DNA of 15,428 nucleotides, taken from contig CAZNLT010000143.1 of the NCBI GenBank assembly GCA_964573705.1, forward strand, positions 1 through 15,428, in the 5' to 3' direction. This stretch comes from JAABSQ01 sp964573705. Its GTDB lineage: Bacteria > Desulfobacterota > Desulfobacteria > Desulfobacterales > Desulfococcaceae. The notes beneath the pieces are model-generated. The model ran no database searches. It saw only the letters and a program-made list of their open reading frames with translations, and was not told where the DNA came from. Positions within the stretch are counted from its first letter, which is position 1. Each line of letters starts with the position of its first letter. Of the stretch, positions 8,401-14,543 are shown one piece after another. The translations under genes and the position numbers were made by a program.

Positions 8401-10964
8401 TGATTCGAGCCAACATGGAGGCCTATGACGCGGCCGTGCCCGTGCTGGAACAAGCCGTGGAAATGATGACGGCACTGGATCTGGGGCCGAAAATCGCCTC
8501 GGCCATGGAAGAGCTGGGCGTGGTGCTGGAAAATGCCACGGAATACGACCGGGCCCTGGTTCGGTTCGAAGAAGCCGCCTCCCTGAGCCGCGCGCTGGAC
8601 AAGGGAGAACTGCTGGCGGCCCAATACACCAACATCGGCCGGCTTTACGATCTTCGCCTCAGCCAATACGCCCTGGCCCTTCAGAATTATGAAAAGGCCC
8701 TTGAACTCTACCGGAATATGGAAAACGACGGCAAGATGATCCAGTCTCTGATCAACATCGGCCGGTGCTGCCGTCTGCTGGGCGACTTCTCTGCGGCGGA
8801 CCGCCGTTACGACGAAGCGCTGGAAATTCTGGATGCGGCAGAGGCATCCCCGGAGTTGGCCGCCAAAATCCGGATCGAGCAGGCTAACAACGCCTGGTTC
8901 CAGGGGCGGTATCAGGATGCCTTCACCCTGCAGCGGGAGGCGTTTGTCTTGGCGCGGGAGCACGATCTTCCACTGATGCAGATCGTGGCGATGAACACGG
9001 CCGGGCTGATCTGGTGGACCCTGGGGGACCCCGAAAAGGCGCTTCATGAACTGGAAGGGGCCCTGGAGCGGGCAGAGGCGTTTCAGAAACGACAAGATGA
9101 AGTGGCCACCACCTTGAACAACATGGGTCTGATCCATCGGGACGCGGGGCGGCTCGACTTGGCCATGGAGCATTTCACGCGGGCCCTGGCCATCGATGAA
9201 AAACTGCAATCCCGGTGGGCCATCGCCTATGACCTGCGCAACCAGGCCCTCACCCTGATGCGGATGGACCGCACCGAGGAGGCGCTGCCGCTGTTTCTGC
9301 GGGCCGTGGACATCGCCGCCGCCATCGGCGATCAGGTCAACCAGGCCAAAGCCCTGCTGGGTCTCGGCGAGGCCCGTGCGGCCCTGGGAGACACGGCGGC
9401 CGCTCGGGAATCCTTTGAGCAGGCCCTGGCCCTGTCCAAGGCCATGTATCTTCGGGAAACCTGGTGGCGGTCCCTGTTCGGGCTGGCCGGGTGCGCCCTT
9501 TCGGAGGATCGCGATGCAGCGCGGGAGCTCCTCTACCAGGCCCTGGATGTGATCGAGAAGATGCGGGCCGACATCAAGATCGAACAGCTTCGGGACAGTT
9601 TCATTCAAAACAAGATGGCGGTTTATGAAATGCTGGTGAACCTGCTGGCCGACGAGGGCAAGACCCTCGAAGCCTTTGAAGTGGCGGAGCGGTCTCGGTC
9701 CCGGAATTTCATCGACCTTCTGGGCAATCAGCGACTCAAACTGACCCGAAACGGGGACCAGGAACTGTACGACCGCCAGACCGCCCTGCGGGCGCGCATC
9801 GCCGTGTATGAAGCGGTGGCGGCCCAGAGCCGGAACCCCGAAGAGCGGGAGACGGCCGAAAAAACCCTCAAAGAACTGCGGTTCGAGCTGGACAGCACCC
9901 TGCTCGACATTCAGGCGAAAAACCCCCGGCTGGCATCCCTGGTGACGGTGACGCCGCTCAAGGCCGGCGATGTCGTAAAGTTGATCGAGCCGGGCGTGGC
10001 CCTGCTTTCCTACTACTTGCTTCCGAAGGAGGTTTTCTGCTGGGTTATTCGCCCTGAGGGAATCCGTCTGGTGCGCATGCCGGCGGATCGGCAGCGTCTC
10101 GGCGAGGAACTCCTGGAGTACCGGCGCATGACCCAGAACCTGGAGCCTCTGGAGACCTATTCGCGCAAATTTCATCAACTGCTCCTGGCACCGGTGCTTC
10201 CCGAGGTCGGATCGGCGAACACCCTGGGCATTATTCCTCACGGACCGCTGCACCATCTCTCCTTCGCCACCCTGAGCGACGACACCGGCTATCTGCTTGA
10301 TGAGTACCCGCTCTTTTATCTGCCCAGCGCCAGCATTCTGGAAGTGACCCTGAGCCGCCGCCAAGAGGAAAAGAACCTGGAAGTGCTGGCTGTGGGAAAT
10401 CCGGACCTTCGGGACCCGGCATTCGAACTGCCCTTTGCGGAATATGAGGTATCCACCATTCGGTGGAATTTTCCGAATATCACCCTGCTGACCGGACCCA
10501 GAGCCACCGAGGCCTGGGTGGTGGAAAACATCGACCGGTTCGGCATTATTCACCTGGCGGTCCACGGCGAATTCGACCCGGTCAATCCCCTGTTTTCCGC
10601 CGTCAAGCTGGCCCGCGGCGGGGAGGCGGACGGCGATCTGGAAGCCGAGGAGGTCTTCGGTCTTCGAATCAATGCCGATATGGTGGTGCTCTCGGCCTGC
10701 CAGACCGGGCTGGGAAAGGTGACGGCCGGCGACGACGTGATCGGCCTCAACCGCTCCTTCATCTACGCGGGCACCCACACCATCGTTTCCAGCCTCTGGC
10801 GGGTGAGCGACGTATCCACGGCGATCCTGATCAAGCATTTCTACCGGCAGTACGTCACCCTCGACAAAGCCGACAGCCTCCGCCGGGCCATGCTGCACGT
10901 GAAAAACCGGTATCCCCATCCGGGGTATTGGGGGGCTTTTACGTTGGTGGGGGATTATCGGTAA
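2463..10964 (+). CDS. Exported giant PD40 propeller - TPR - degenerate CHAT - TPR - CHAT protease-family protein (2833 aa)
   Basis: A basic segment at about residues 55-58 is followed by a hydrophobic stretch (59-80) ending AVAA, probably a Sec signal cleaved after Ala80. About residues 95-375 hold six PD40/TolB-like blades (SRDGKWAVYAS, SPDGRYLAYVG, SADGKKLYYHF, SPDGEYLYFARI). A long TPR-type helical array covers about 400-1560 (for example 420-452, 626-658). Residues ~1620-1885 resemble a CHAT domain without catalytic residues. Classical TPRs follow at ~1886-2430 (for example LNNMGLIHRDAGRLDLAMEHF near 2214). A complete CHAT domain, ~2495-2833, has HLAVHGEF (His2701), LSACQTGLG (Cys2746), SSLWRV and the GYWGAFTLVGD end. 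CHAT domains are caspase/separase-like cysteine proteases; TPRs usually bind the partner or trigger. The target is unknown. Export suggests action in the periplasm or outside. It lies 15 nt behind the DUF1318 gene, hence probably in the same operon. The first ~55 residues contain a palindromic insert and form an unusually long n-region. Confidence 0.9.
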   Translation: MIRKKGFDHRFSQAWLIEEATAGYFFRAGKLFERMRVLAGPEKIPCGGRNGAQGRKKRWIAVALITFLIVVSGTASAVAAEPTPSETVFLPEQITAENTPVRAAAVSRDGKWAVYASGPEGGADLWRISLDSAMPELPRRLTEDAFDELAPALSPDGRYLAYVGTTDDIKGDIFLLDLSRPDARPRRLTGRETEDGGPCFSADGKKLYYHFSEGLGARRLGVIQLDSGSGNPEVLKTGGDASEPAVSPRDGRVAFVSFQEDSGGDIRVYDPATHSATALTRGPVFDFAPAWSPDGEYLYFARIGYDTNGDGALDNRDNAVICRMAAAAPVDAPVIPLTSPRQSAFAPDQGGGRLFFLSDRGKGTQLWRLPAGGEIPDLKRTADQKALADTLDGRVVPDPYVSLLARYRVLENASDDPRTAGQALYGIGRIHIELGDDPAAERVLTRVAEKYPAVHPEADLARIDLTVIRVRRQATETVAKAERRKIVMAAADRLVTEGTGPVRSHGRIAAARLIMAQAGDADLLMKTVEILEGVITDSGSERDQVAEAMLLKADIYAALGSSENVIPAYAAVIRQYGDVRQWADTAVERILDAAVRGPGAEALSERVRILRKIFEDNRESLPVLAMGALNRVGDTYYRADEWAQAKSAYRQVLDTFPEVTTQTAAARLALAEILYREERFREALDLYQTEIGTRGRNDRIFQLARDGYIRKSVAAGEYLLSLGEVPAAMSRFKSLMDYDDTIIEAHRGYIRCAAALREIPRVLAMYEARLKADPHDSVALYGTALTLTYRETAEALDRSRSLLMEAIRADGRVVYFHQTLGYVQEVLETVYGREGLLPSALAAYQRAWFLNDAATHPDNAAHLALNIGNIHFLLEQYGDALEYYMRRLDREVPFPHSDTELLFYRRLGMAAFQAGGTEAAVSAYTKALELIEDRIDPRSAVAALDKINRYILDRIITPAMKIDALKPDAETIAAEQSARSRELAALARAAARPPGPEWEAFHAGMADLLKFQENRFSAVISLHGSLPNPEPDSRMDSETLRRTLRGMAEQVREALAFPERLTTLKAEMLDRLGLARQESSQWAAAVDAFEKAYDLNERLGMDRNLALNRRSIAFNRYSLAGTLFGDDRTEMLNRALSDFQQVITLVDTHGVQDKTPKKESGGALFHLQMQVALDQTNAGRATHGFSAEQEKRLAEAFIYRIQLELGNLAPAERAVAAQLAEYPDPGAIPEEDRFGVSLLHHRAGHLALARRRHGEAFDRFEQSARMTLEMKNPLSTALNVSNMAHVLRVASSEAAPIPGAAARLEKADRLAEALVDGALADTDPLAAAGFHNRIGVYYAAAATSGVETGDLEAMVAGVRFHQRAWGHFNTGLRLVTAAGGPDTRRGMEMAAVFHLNLAETAATWGDEETARKHYTAARQLADAGAMPELSWRALAGLGETAAALNMAEAAPVTRAGCGPLEIPAAFGSMVTKRAKAGDAEGAFNLAERLSEIERFHRMAPLTGLAGRTAVYDRLYPVLARIREIKASLPTAEGEEKTFLTEQLARERAVMDSGFGVNAERLSELLQWAGSRDRLEQLVLLMGIAARAESTAEEAVADGREAAVSEDYFAWTARYRELFEEIRFSEDDRLGPDLIGFFGPAPTEAFGVMEALGPDGVMLRLFRAPGQSEVLVFRITPEEISVSVSPDMQSVSVPEQGTIYVAYEHPELLPERLRRLSVLSGTHFVRSRAARKPFKRRVLALDGSAVPDPSALKSIHTLLLAGRVGASATVPVRAGQLPEPIIAWETDAGQRVRLSSLLGPAAGLSLAVFPESGLNDAYLTGQTAAMLGCPSLILSEKQGADWTQAFLDGYARKSALASLDSVRATRGVDALLMGDRGMTPEEAAAFAADHFTRYVQTGRNAFAGGDPGRALALFENAVEIAEEVDAFAQYLGPLYEFSREAAFKAGDLERSLHYAQMLAELAENMQPDSEMHAEALLRLGLIRANMEAYDAAVPVLEQAVEMMTALDLGPKIASAMEELGVVLENATEYDRALVRFEEAASLSRALDKGELLAAQYTNIGRLYDLRLSQYALALQNYEKALELYRNMENDGKMIQSLINIGRCCRLLGDFSAADRRYDEALEILDAAEASPELAAKIRIEQANNAWFQGRYQDAFTLQREAFVLAREHDLPLMQIVAMNTAGLIWWTLGDPEKALHELEGALERAEAFQKRQDEVATTLNNMGLIHRDAGRLDLAMEHFTRALAIDEKLQSRWAIAYDLRNQALTLMRMDRTEEALPLFLRAVDIAAAIGDQVNQAKALLGLGEARAALGDTAAARESFEQALALSKAMYLRETWWRSLFGLAGCALSEDRDAARELLYQALDVIEKMRADIKIEQLRDSFIQNKMAVYEMLVNLLADEGKTLEAFEVAERSRSRNFIDLLGNQRLKLTRNGDQELYDRQTALRARIAVYEAVAAQSRNPEERETAEKTLKELRFELDSTLLDIQAKNPRLASLVTVTPLKAGDVVKLIEPGVALLSYYLLPKEVFCWVIRPEGIRLVRMPADRQRLGEELLEYRRMTQNLEPLETYSRKFHQLLLAPVLPEVGSANTLGIIPHGPLHHLSFATLSDDTGYLLDEYPLFYLPSASILEVTLSRRQEEKNLEVLAVGNPDLRDPAFELPFAEYEVSTIRWNFPNITLLTGPRATEAWVVENIDRFGIIHLAVHGEFDPVNPLFSAVKLARGGEADGDLEAEEVFGLRINADMVVLSACQTGLGKVTAGDDVIGLNRSFIYAGTHTIVSSLWRVSDVSTAILIKHFYRQYVTLDKADSLRRAMLHVKNRYPHPGYWGAFTLVGDYR
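2519..2607. repeat. 89-bp palindromic element (23-bp perfect inverted repeat, long hairpin) inside the giant gene's N-terminus
   Basis: Arms 2519-2541 and 2585-2607 are perfect 23-bp inverted copies (left arm begins GGCCACCGCAGGG). Pairing continues inward for about six more base pairs with one mismatch, leaving a loop of roughly 30 nt that contains an ATG (2565). The element is translated in frame as part of the region before the signal peptide. Its compact, self-contained form resembles a REP/MITE-type palindrome dropped into the gene start. It is not a terminator, since no T-run follows and the gene continues through it. Confidence 0.8.
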
Positions 10965-11186
10965 ACCGAAGCGGCGGTCCCCTGCGGGTGGGATTTGATT
11001 TCAAGCTATTTCTGGTTTAACCAAATTCTAATTGAATTGTGAAACCGATAGTGGTAATTTTAAACAAGAAGCAAATAGGATATGAACCGCCGGAAGTCAA
11101 ACCCAGAGTCACTGAATGGTGGTTGAACGCGCTCTCGGTTTGAAAATGTGAACCGCCCAGGCCATCAAGCAAGGAGAAATAGCGGG
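10965..11186 (+). promoter_or_regulatory. 222-bp intergenic leader with a possible sigma-70-like promoter (11032-11060)
   Basis: This stretch separates the CHAT gene from the CRP/PilZ gene. It is more AT-rich than its surroundings. TTGAAT (11032-11037) and TAATTT (11055-11060) are 17 nt apart, a weak -35/-10 match, which would give the downstream gene its own promoter. No convincing terminator is seen after the CHAT gene. A short direct repeat, TRTGAACCGCC, occurs at 11081 and 11147. The promoter call is tentative. Confidence 0.3.
11171..11177 (+). promoter_or_regulatory. Ribosome binding site AAGGAGA for the CRP/PilZ protein
   Basis: AAGGAGA lies 9 nt before the ATG at 11187. This favours 11187 over the in-frame GTG at 11148, which has no comparable site. 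Confidence 0.75.
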
Positions 11187-12239
11187 ATGAATGATTTGTC
11201 CAACCAGGAAAAACTTGTCGATCAATACGTCCAGGAAGATCGGACCGATGAGGCGGTGGCGTTGCTGTTCAAACTGATCGAAAAGCACGCCAAAGAGAAA
11301 AATTTCGCCAAGGCCGAAACCTTGCGGGACAAACTTTTCGATGTCGATTCCATGGCCCTTCATGAAATCATCAAATCGGCGGAGATTATCGAGGAAGAAA
11401 AAAGCGAAGCCGTCGATAAGGATCACATGGAAATCTGGGCGGATCTCTACGACAACCTGTCCACCGAAGAGGCGAACACCCTCTACTTCGGTCTCAAGAA
11501 AGCCAAATTCGAGCCTGATGAGGCCCTATTCCGGCAGGGAGATAAAAACGATCGCCTCTATTTCATCAACAGCGGGCAGCTCAAGCTGGTATACCGGAAA
11601 AATGATACCGAAAAACTGGTAAAATCCCTCAGTTCCGGGTCTATAGCCGGGTACAATACTTTTTTTACCATCACCGTCAGCACCACCTCCCTGATTTCCA
11701 ACACCCGGGTGAATGCCAATTACCTCGAAAAAGAGACCTTCCTGAGATGGAAAGAGGAGGAACCGGCTTTGGCCGGCAAGTTGGAAGTGTTTTGCGATAA
11801 GCAGAAGCGGGAGGCCGATCTGCTCCACGAAAAGGGGATCAACCGCCGGGAATACAGACGTCTCAAACTCACCGGGCCCATCTCCTTTCAGGTTCTGAAT
11901 CGGTCGGGAAACCCCATCGGGAAGGCTTTTCGAGGGGAGTTGTCGGATATTTCCCTCGGCGGCGTCTCTTTTTTTATTAAAACCGCAAATCCCAGAAATG
12001 CGCTCATGCTGCTGGGTCGCAAAATGCGGGTTAGATTCAAGGTGCCGGTGGGTAAACACGGAATGGAGATCGAAAAGGTCGGGGAAATATCCGGGGTCAT
12101 CAATCATCTTTTCAGTGATTATTCCATTCACATGAAATTCGACGACCTGCTCAAGAAGTTGATCATGGATGAAATGGAGCAGGTCCCCAGTGAGGAGCGG
12201 GTAAAAATGAATCAGAAGGTTGACCGCGCCGCCTATTGA
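11187..12239 (+). CDS. CRP-like (cNMP-fold) and PilZ domain fusion protein, 350 aa
   Basis: No signal peptide or membrane segment, so cytoplasmic. Residues ~5-75 are helical and TPR-like (VDQYVQEDRTDEAVALLFKL). Residues ~90-200 form a cyclic-nucleotide-binding fold: KFEPDEALFRQGDKNDRLYFI then NSGQLKLVY. However, the phosphate-binding cassette region (GSIAGYNTFF onward, ~151-165) lacks the Glu and Arg that contact cAMP, so this domain probably does not bind cAMP. Residues ~218-335 are a PilZ domain with both c-di-GMP motifs: RREYRR (220-225, RxxxR) and DISLGG (254-259, D/N-x-S-x-x-G). No helix-turn-helix is visible, so it is not a classical transcription factor. The likely role is a c-di-GMP effector acting by protein contact, perhaps on motility, surface or secretion functions. 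The start was chosen by its ribosome binding site. It faces the next gene tail to tail, 19 nt apart. Confidence 0.82.
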   Translation: MNDLSNQEKLVDQYVQEDRTDEAVALLFKLIEKHAKEKNFAKAETLRDKLFDVDSMALHEIIKSAEIIEEEKSEAVDKDHMEIWADLYDNLSTEEANTLYFGLKKAKFEPDEALFRQGDKNDRLYFINSGQLKLVYRKNDTEKLVKSLSSGSIAGYNTFFTITVSTTSLISNTRVNANYLEKETFLRWKEEEPALAGKLEVFCDKQKREADLLHEKGINRREYRRLKLTGPISFQVLNRSGNPIGKAFRGELSDISLGGVSFFIKTANPRNALMLLGRKMRVRFKVPVGKHGMEIEKVGEISGVINHLFSDYSIHMKFDDLLKKLIMDEMEQVPSEERVKMNQKVDRAAY

Positions 12240-12258
12240 CCTCCTGGTTTCGGTATTG

Positions 12259-12753
12259 TCAGCCCCGGATATATTGGCGAATCAGTTCCTCGAGTTTTTC
12301 TTCCACGCCTTTGTTCTCGGTGGTTCGGCAGAGTTCCGAAAACAACTCCCATTCGCCGTGAAGCAGCCCCTGTAAAATGACCACCCGGGTTTCATAGCCC
12401 GGCGATCCTTCACCTGCATGCGCCCCCGGATGGGAATCCGTTTCCGGCTCGCTCGGAAAGCGGGGTTCATACTCCGGCGTCATCTCGTACTGCTTACCGG
12501 TTTCGGTAAAGCTGAAGGTGACGTAAACGGTCTCGCCTCTTCGAACCAGGGCCCCGATTTCGGCCCGGCTCAGCCCCTCGAGATTGCCGGTGGAGAGTTC
12601 GATGGTGCCCACCCGCTCCATGTCCAGAATGGTCTTGTCGAATACCTTGGGATGAAGCCCGGCTTTGGCCCGGACCTGATCCAGTCGATGGTTTTCGCGA
12701 CTCTCGAGCTGGTCCACCGCTTGTCTGATCTTTTTTTCCGCTTTTTTTCGCAT
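12259..12753 (-). CDS. Small hypothetical protein with a possible winged helix, 164 aa
   Basis: Not firmly recognised. Residues ~1-75 look like a winged helix: helices around QAVDQLESRENHRLDQVRAK and a recognition-like helix KVFDKTILDMERVGTIEL, then a beta pair (GETVYVTFSF). The middle (~85-118) is Pro/Glu/Gly-rich and probably disordered. The C-terminus is again helical (WELFSELCRTTENKGVEEKL). No signal peptide or membrane segment. The ATG at 12753 has no clear ribosome binding site (an AGGA lies too close), so the start is uncertain. A competing open frame on the opposite strand (12418-12768) has implausible composition and was discarded. It could be a small regulator; function unknown. Confidence 0.62.
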   Translation of the reverse strand: MRKKAEKKIRQAVDQLESRENHRLDQVRAKAGLHPKVFDKTILDMERVGTIELSTGNLEGLSRAEIGALVRRGETVYVTFSFTETGKQYEMTPEYEPRFPSEPETDSHPGAHAGEGSPGYETRVVILQGLLHGEWELFSELCRTTENKGVEEKLEELIRQYIRG

Positions 12754-13046
12754 ATCCTGATGTTCTAAAATTCCTGGTTTGAGGCCATCCCTTTATTCAC
12801 ACCGCGGTTCGGGTGGCCAGGGAATTGTCCGTCGCCTGCTTTAACGCTGGATTCATCCATGCACCGCGCCTTGAAGTCGGGGCTGTTGTCCGAAAAGAGA
12901 ATGACGAATTCATCGCACGGCGTTGGTGGAGCGAAGCGGAAGCCCGCGCCGTCTGATGGAGTGATTGGTTGGCAGGTTGGTTGGATAGCTGCAAATCGAT
13001 ATATTTTTTCATCTTGGCCTACAATCATACTGAAACAAATGTACGA
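12754..13046. other. ~290-bp non-coding junction with inverted repeats and a G-rich motif
   Basis: No supportable gene. Contents, left to right: an imperfect inverted repeat (12769-12777 with 12817-12826; inside it GGCCATCCC 12783-12791 with GGGTGGCC 12811-12818); a 12-bp imperfect palindrome with 10 of 12 pairs (12911-12922 with 12947-12958); and a run of five GG doublets (12967-12984). Base composition falls from GC-rich to AT-rich at about 13000, so this stretch marks the border between the core region and the toxin-antitoxin island. Open frames here on the - strand look spurious. Confidence 0.55.
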
Positions 13047-13442
13047 TTATGGAATGAAAATACGGCCGGTACCTATATAATTTTTCAGGTCAAGAACTAT
13101 TTCAGCTATATGTTCCGCACATTTCAGGCGATAGTAGCTTTCTTTCATTCTGTCCAAACAACCGATTGTAAGAACCGGTAGAGAGTCAAAGCTGTTCTCT
13201 TCACGTATTGTCTGTTCTAAAGAATCTTCCTCGTTATCACTCCTGTTGTCCGTCAGCAAAATCATACGATTTTTCTGAGCAAATCGCCAAACCACTCTGT
13301 CATTGCTATTTTCAAGCAAACCGATATCAGCGAACATAACCATTTTTAAGTCAATGATATCAGGCAATTCAATTTTTACAAGCATATCCCATAACCACAC
13401 TGCTTGACCTTCCATGTTATGATCAACCAGTATGGTTATCAT
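13047..13442 (-). CDS. PIN-like (DUF5615-type) putative toxin nuclease, 131 aa
   Basis: The start ILVDHNMEGQA (Asp7, Asn9), the downstream helix NDRVVWRFAQKNRMILLTDNRSD, and the pattern of Asp residues fit PIN-like proteins of the DUF5615/Mut7-C type, where clustered acidic residues bind metal for RNA cleavage. Its ATG overlaps the TGA of the DUF433 gene (13439-13442). Such DUF433/DUF5615 pairs are common putative toxin-antitoxin modules in environmental bacteria and cyanobacteria; activity has rarely been tested. The protein is somewhat longer than typical DUF5615 proteins because of a C-terminal tail after about residue 95. AT-rich, unlike the left part of the window, which suggests horizontal acquisition. 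Confidence 0.68.
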   Translation of the reverse strand: MITILVDHNMEGQAVWLWDMLVKIELPDIIDLKMVMFADIGLLENSNDRVVWRFAQKNRMILLTDNRSDNEEDSLEQTIREENSFDSLPVLTIGCLDRMKESYYRLKCAEHIAEIVLDLKNYIGTGRIFIP

Positions 13443-13804
13443 GTAATATTTTCTTTCAGTTCATCTATTTTATCCCATACTTTTTTGTATTCCGGATTAC
13501 GGGGATTTTTTGCAATTTCATCGAATCGCTTTTTGTTACGTTGATACCAATATCGCCTGTTTTCTTCGGATTGAGCCACAATTTTTAAATATTCCTTCTC
13601 AACCTCGTCATGATGTTTTTTGATATATCTCAAGACATCATCTGTTTGCTTGATGGTCAGGCGAAAATGATCCCTTATAACTTCGGGAGGTTCGTTTGCT
13701 CTGACATAATCCATTATCTGATAAAGTGTGATACGTGTACCTGCAATGGACAATCCACGACTTGTTCTTACAACTGTCGGACGGTAAATAGATTTTTCTT
13801 CCAT
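13439..13804 (-). CDS. DUF433 family putative antitoxin, 121 aa
   Basis: The N-terminal block RGLSIAGTRITLYQIMDYV followed by PPEVIRDHFRLTIKQTDDVLRYIKKHHDEVE is a clear DUF433 domain, a small helix-turn-helix-like fold (residues ~12-70). The C-terminal helical part (YWYQRNKKRFDEIAKNPRNPE) is the usual extension of the longer members and probably wraps the toxin. GAGG lies 7-8 nt before the ATG. As first gene of the pair it is likely the antitoxin and probably autoregulates the operon; this is inferred from family practice and not visible as an operator. The following PIN-like gene overlaps by ATGA. Confidence 0.82.
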   Translation of the reverse strand: MEEKSIYRPTVVRTSRGLSIAGTRITLYQIMDYVRANEPPEVIRDHFRLTIKQTDDVLRYIKKHHDEVEKEYLKIVAQSEENRRYWYQRNKKRFDEIAKNPRNPEYKKVWDKIDELKENIT

Positions 13805-13856
13805 ATTGTTACCTCATTGTGTAAGTGCCTGCCAACCTTGCCGGTGGACTGGCGGG

Positions 13857-14165
13857 TTAGCGCCCATTTCCTATTTGCTCGACAATCCATGCTGGATCTC
13901 GGCGCATGTGTAATACGGCGACGACATAAGCAAGATTGTTTACGATTTCGTAATAAATGGTATATGGGAATCGTTTTGCAAACATTTGATACAATCCGAA
14001 TTTCTTCTTATGAATTCCGGCATGAATGATCAATGATTCAATATCGGAAATCAATGAATCCCAAAAATATTCGCCGACCCCGGATTCTCTGAGGTTATAA
14101 AAAGCTTTTCCTTCCTCCATATCATCAACGGCTTCTTCCAAAAGAAAGACGTCATTGATCTTCAT
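13857..14165 (-). CDS. ParE/RelE superfamily toxin, 102 aa
   Basis: The N-terminus FLLEEAVDDMEEGKAFYNLRESGVGEYFWDSLISDIESL, then FPYTIYYEIVNNLAYVVAVLHMRRDPAW, matches the ParE/RelE fold: two N-terminal helices followed by a beta-sheet with the AVLHMRRDP end. Length is typical. Members either inhibit gyrase or cut mRNA on the ribosome; which applies cannot be told from the sequence. Its ATG overlaps the stop of the upstream antitoxin gene (14162-14165), as usual for such pairs. Confidence 0.85.
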   Translation of the reverse strand: MKINDVFLLEEAVDDMEEGKAFYNLRESGVGEYFWDSLISDIESLIIHAGIHKKKFGLYQMFAKRFPYTIYYEIVNNLAYVVAVLHMRRDPAWIVEQIGNGR

Positions 14166-14368
14166 TGATTTCGGTTCGCTTTCAACTCCGACAAGCTGAT
14201 AAATTTCGCTTTGCCGCTTTTAATTTTTGCTTTTCGTTTTTCGATTATTTTTTCATGCCATTCCGGGCTTTCTATTTCCTCGTTTTCATATAAAAGAGAA
14301 TCCCAGAGCGCCTCCATAGCTTTTAATCGTTCGACCGTACTCATTTTTTTTATATCTGCTAAGTTCAT
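14162..14368 (-). CDS. Addiction-module antitoxin (PF09720 / CHP02574 type), 68 aa
   Basis: The sequence KKMSTVERLKAMEALWDSLL...ESPEWHEKIIEKRKAKIKSGKAKFISLSEL is characteristic of the short PF09720 addiction-module component: helical N-terminus, SPEWH motif, basic helix, and a C-terminal tail (F-x-S-L-x-E) that binds the ParE/RelE toxin. AGGAGA (14374-14379, - strand) lies 5 nt before the ATG. It is the first gene of the operon with the toxin that follows. Confidence 0.85.
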   Translation of the reverse strand: MNLADIKKMSTVERLKAMEALWDSLLYENEEIESPEWHEKIIEKRKAKIKSGKAKFISLSELKANRNQ

Positions 14369-14543
14369 TTCTTTCTCCTATGAGAATATGAAACAACTTT
14401 CCTGTTCGATTTTTTTTGTTTTTCTACTAAATCCGGCGCTGGTTCAGTTGAATGGGATCATAATAAATGCTTGATAACAAGAGAAAAACCATATAAAGAA
14501 CATCCTCTTAATTATAAGCTATTTAAATTAGAGGAATTTCTTC
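14369..14543. promoter_or_regulatory. AT-rich divergent spacer between the antitoxin operon and the transposase
   Basis: It should contain the - strand promoter of the PF09720/ParE operon and the left end of the insertion sequence. I cannot place either exactly. An imperfect hairpin, CCTCTTAATT (14504-14513) with AAATTAGAGG (14525-14534), has one bulge and sits just before the transposase start; it also includes that gene's GAGG ribosome binding site. Confidence 0.35.

Noticed and set aside
10968..10995. Rho-independent terminator after the CHAT gene
   Set aside because: Only a 4-5 bp stem around TCCC...GGGA and no proper T-run.
11148..11150. GTG at 11148 as the start of the CRP/PilZ gene
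   Set aside because: No ribosome binding site; the ATG at 11187 has AAGGAGA at good spacing and gives a natural N-terminus.
11081..11157. Direct repeat TRTGAACCGCC at 11081 and 11147 as a regulator site
   Set aside because: Only 11 bp with one mismatch, 66 bp apart, no symmetry; may be chance.
12418..12768. Possible + strand protein opposite the winged-helix gene
   Set aside because: No ribosome binding site or recognisable domain; the - strand frame has the more protein-like helical pattern.
12890..12990. Integron attC-like site
   Set aside because: It has a hairpin and a CCAACCAA-like stretch on the - strand, but no proper pair of RYYYAAC/GTTRRRY core boxes and no integrase nearby.
12765..13028. 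Possible 87-residue protein on the - strand, and overlapping frames at 12797-13012 and 12859-13080
   Set aside because: Low-complexity translations over palindromic, non-coding DNA; no ribosome binding site or family resemblance.
13820..13860. Hairpin between the ParE gene and the DUF433 gene
   Set aside because: A GC-rich patch with about 6 of 10 pairing positions; too weak to call a terminator or repeat.
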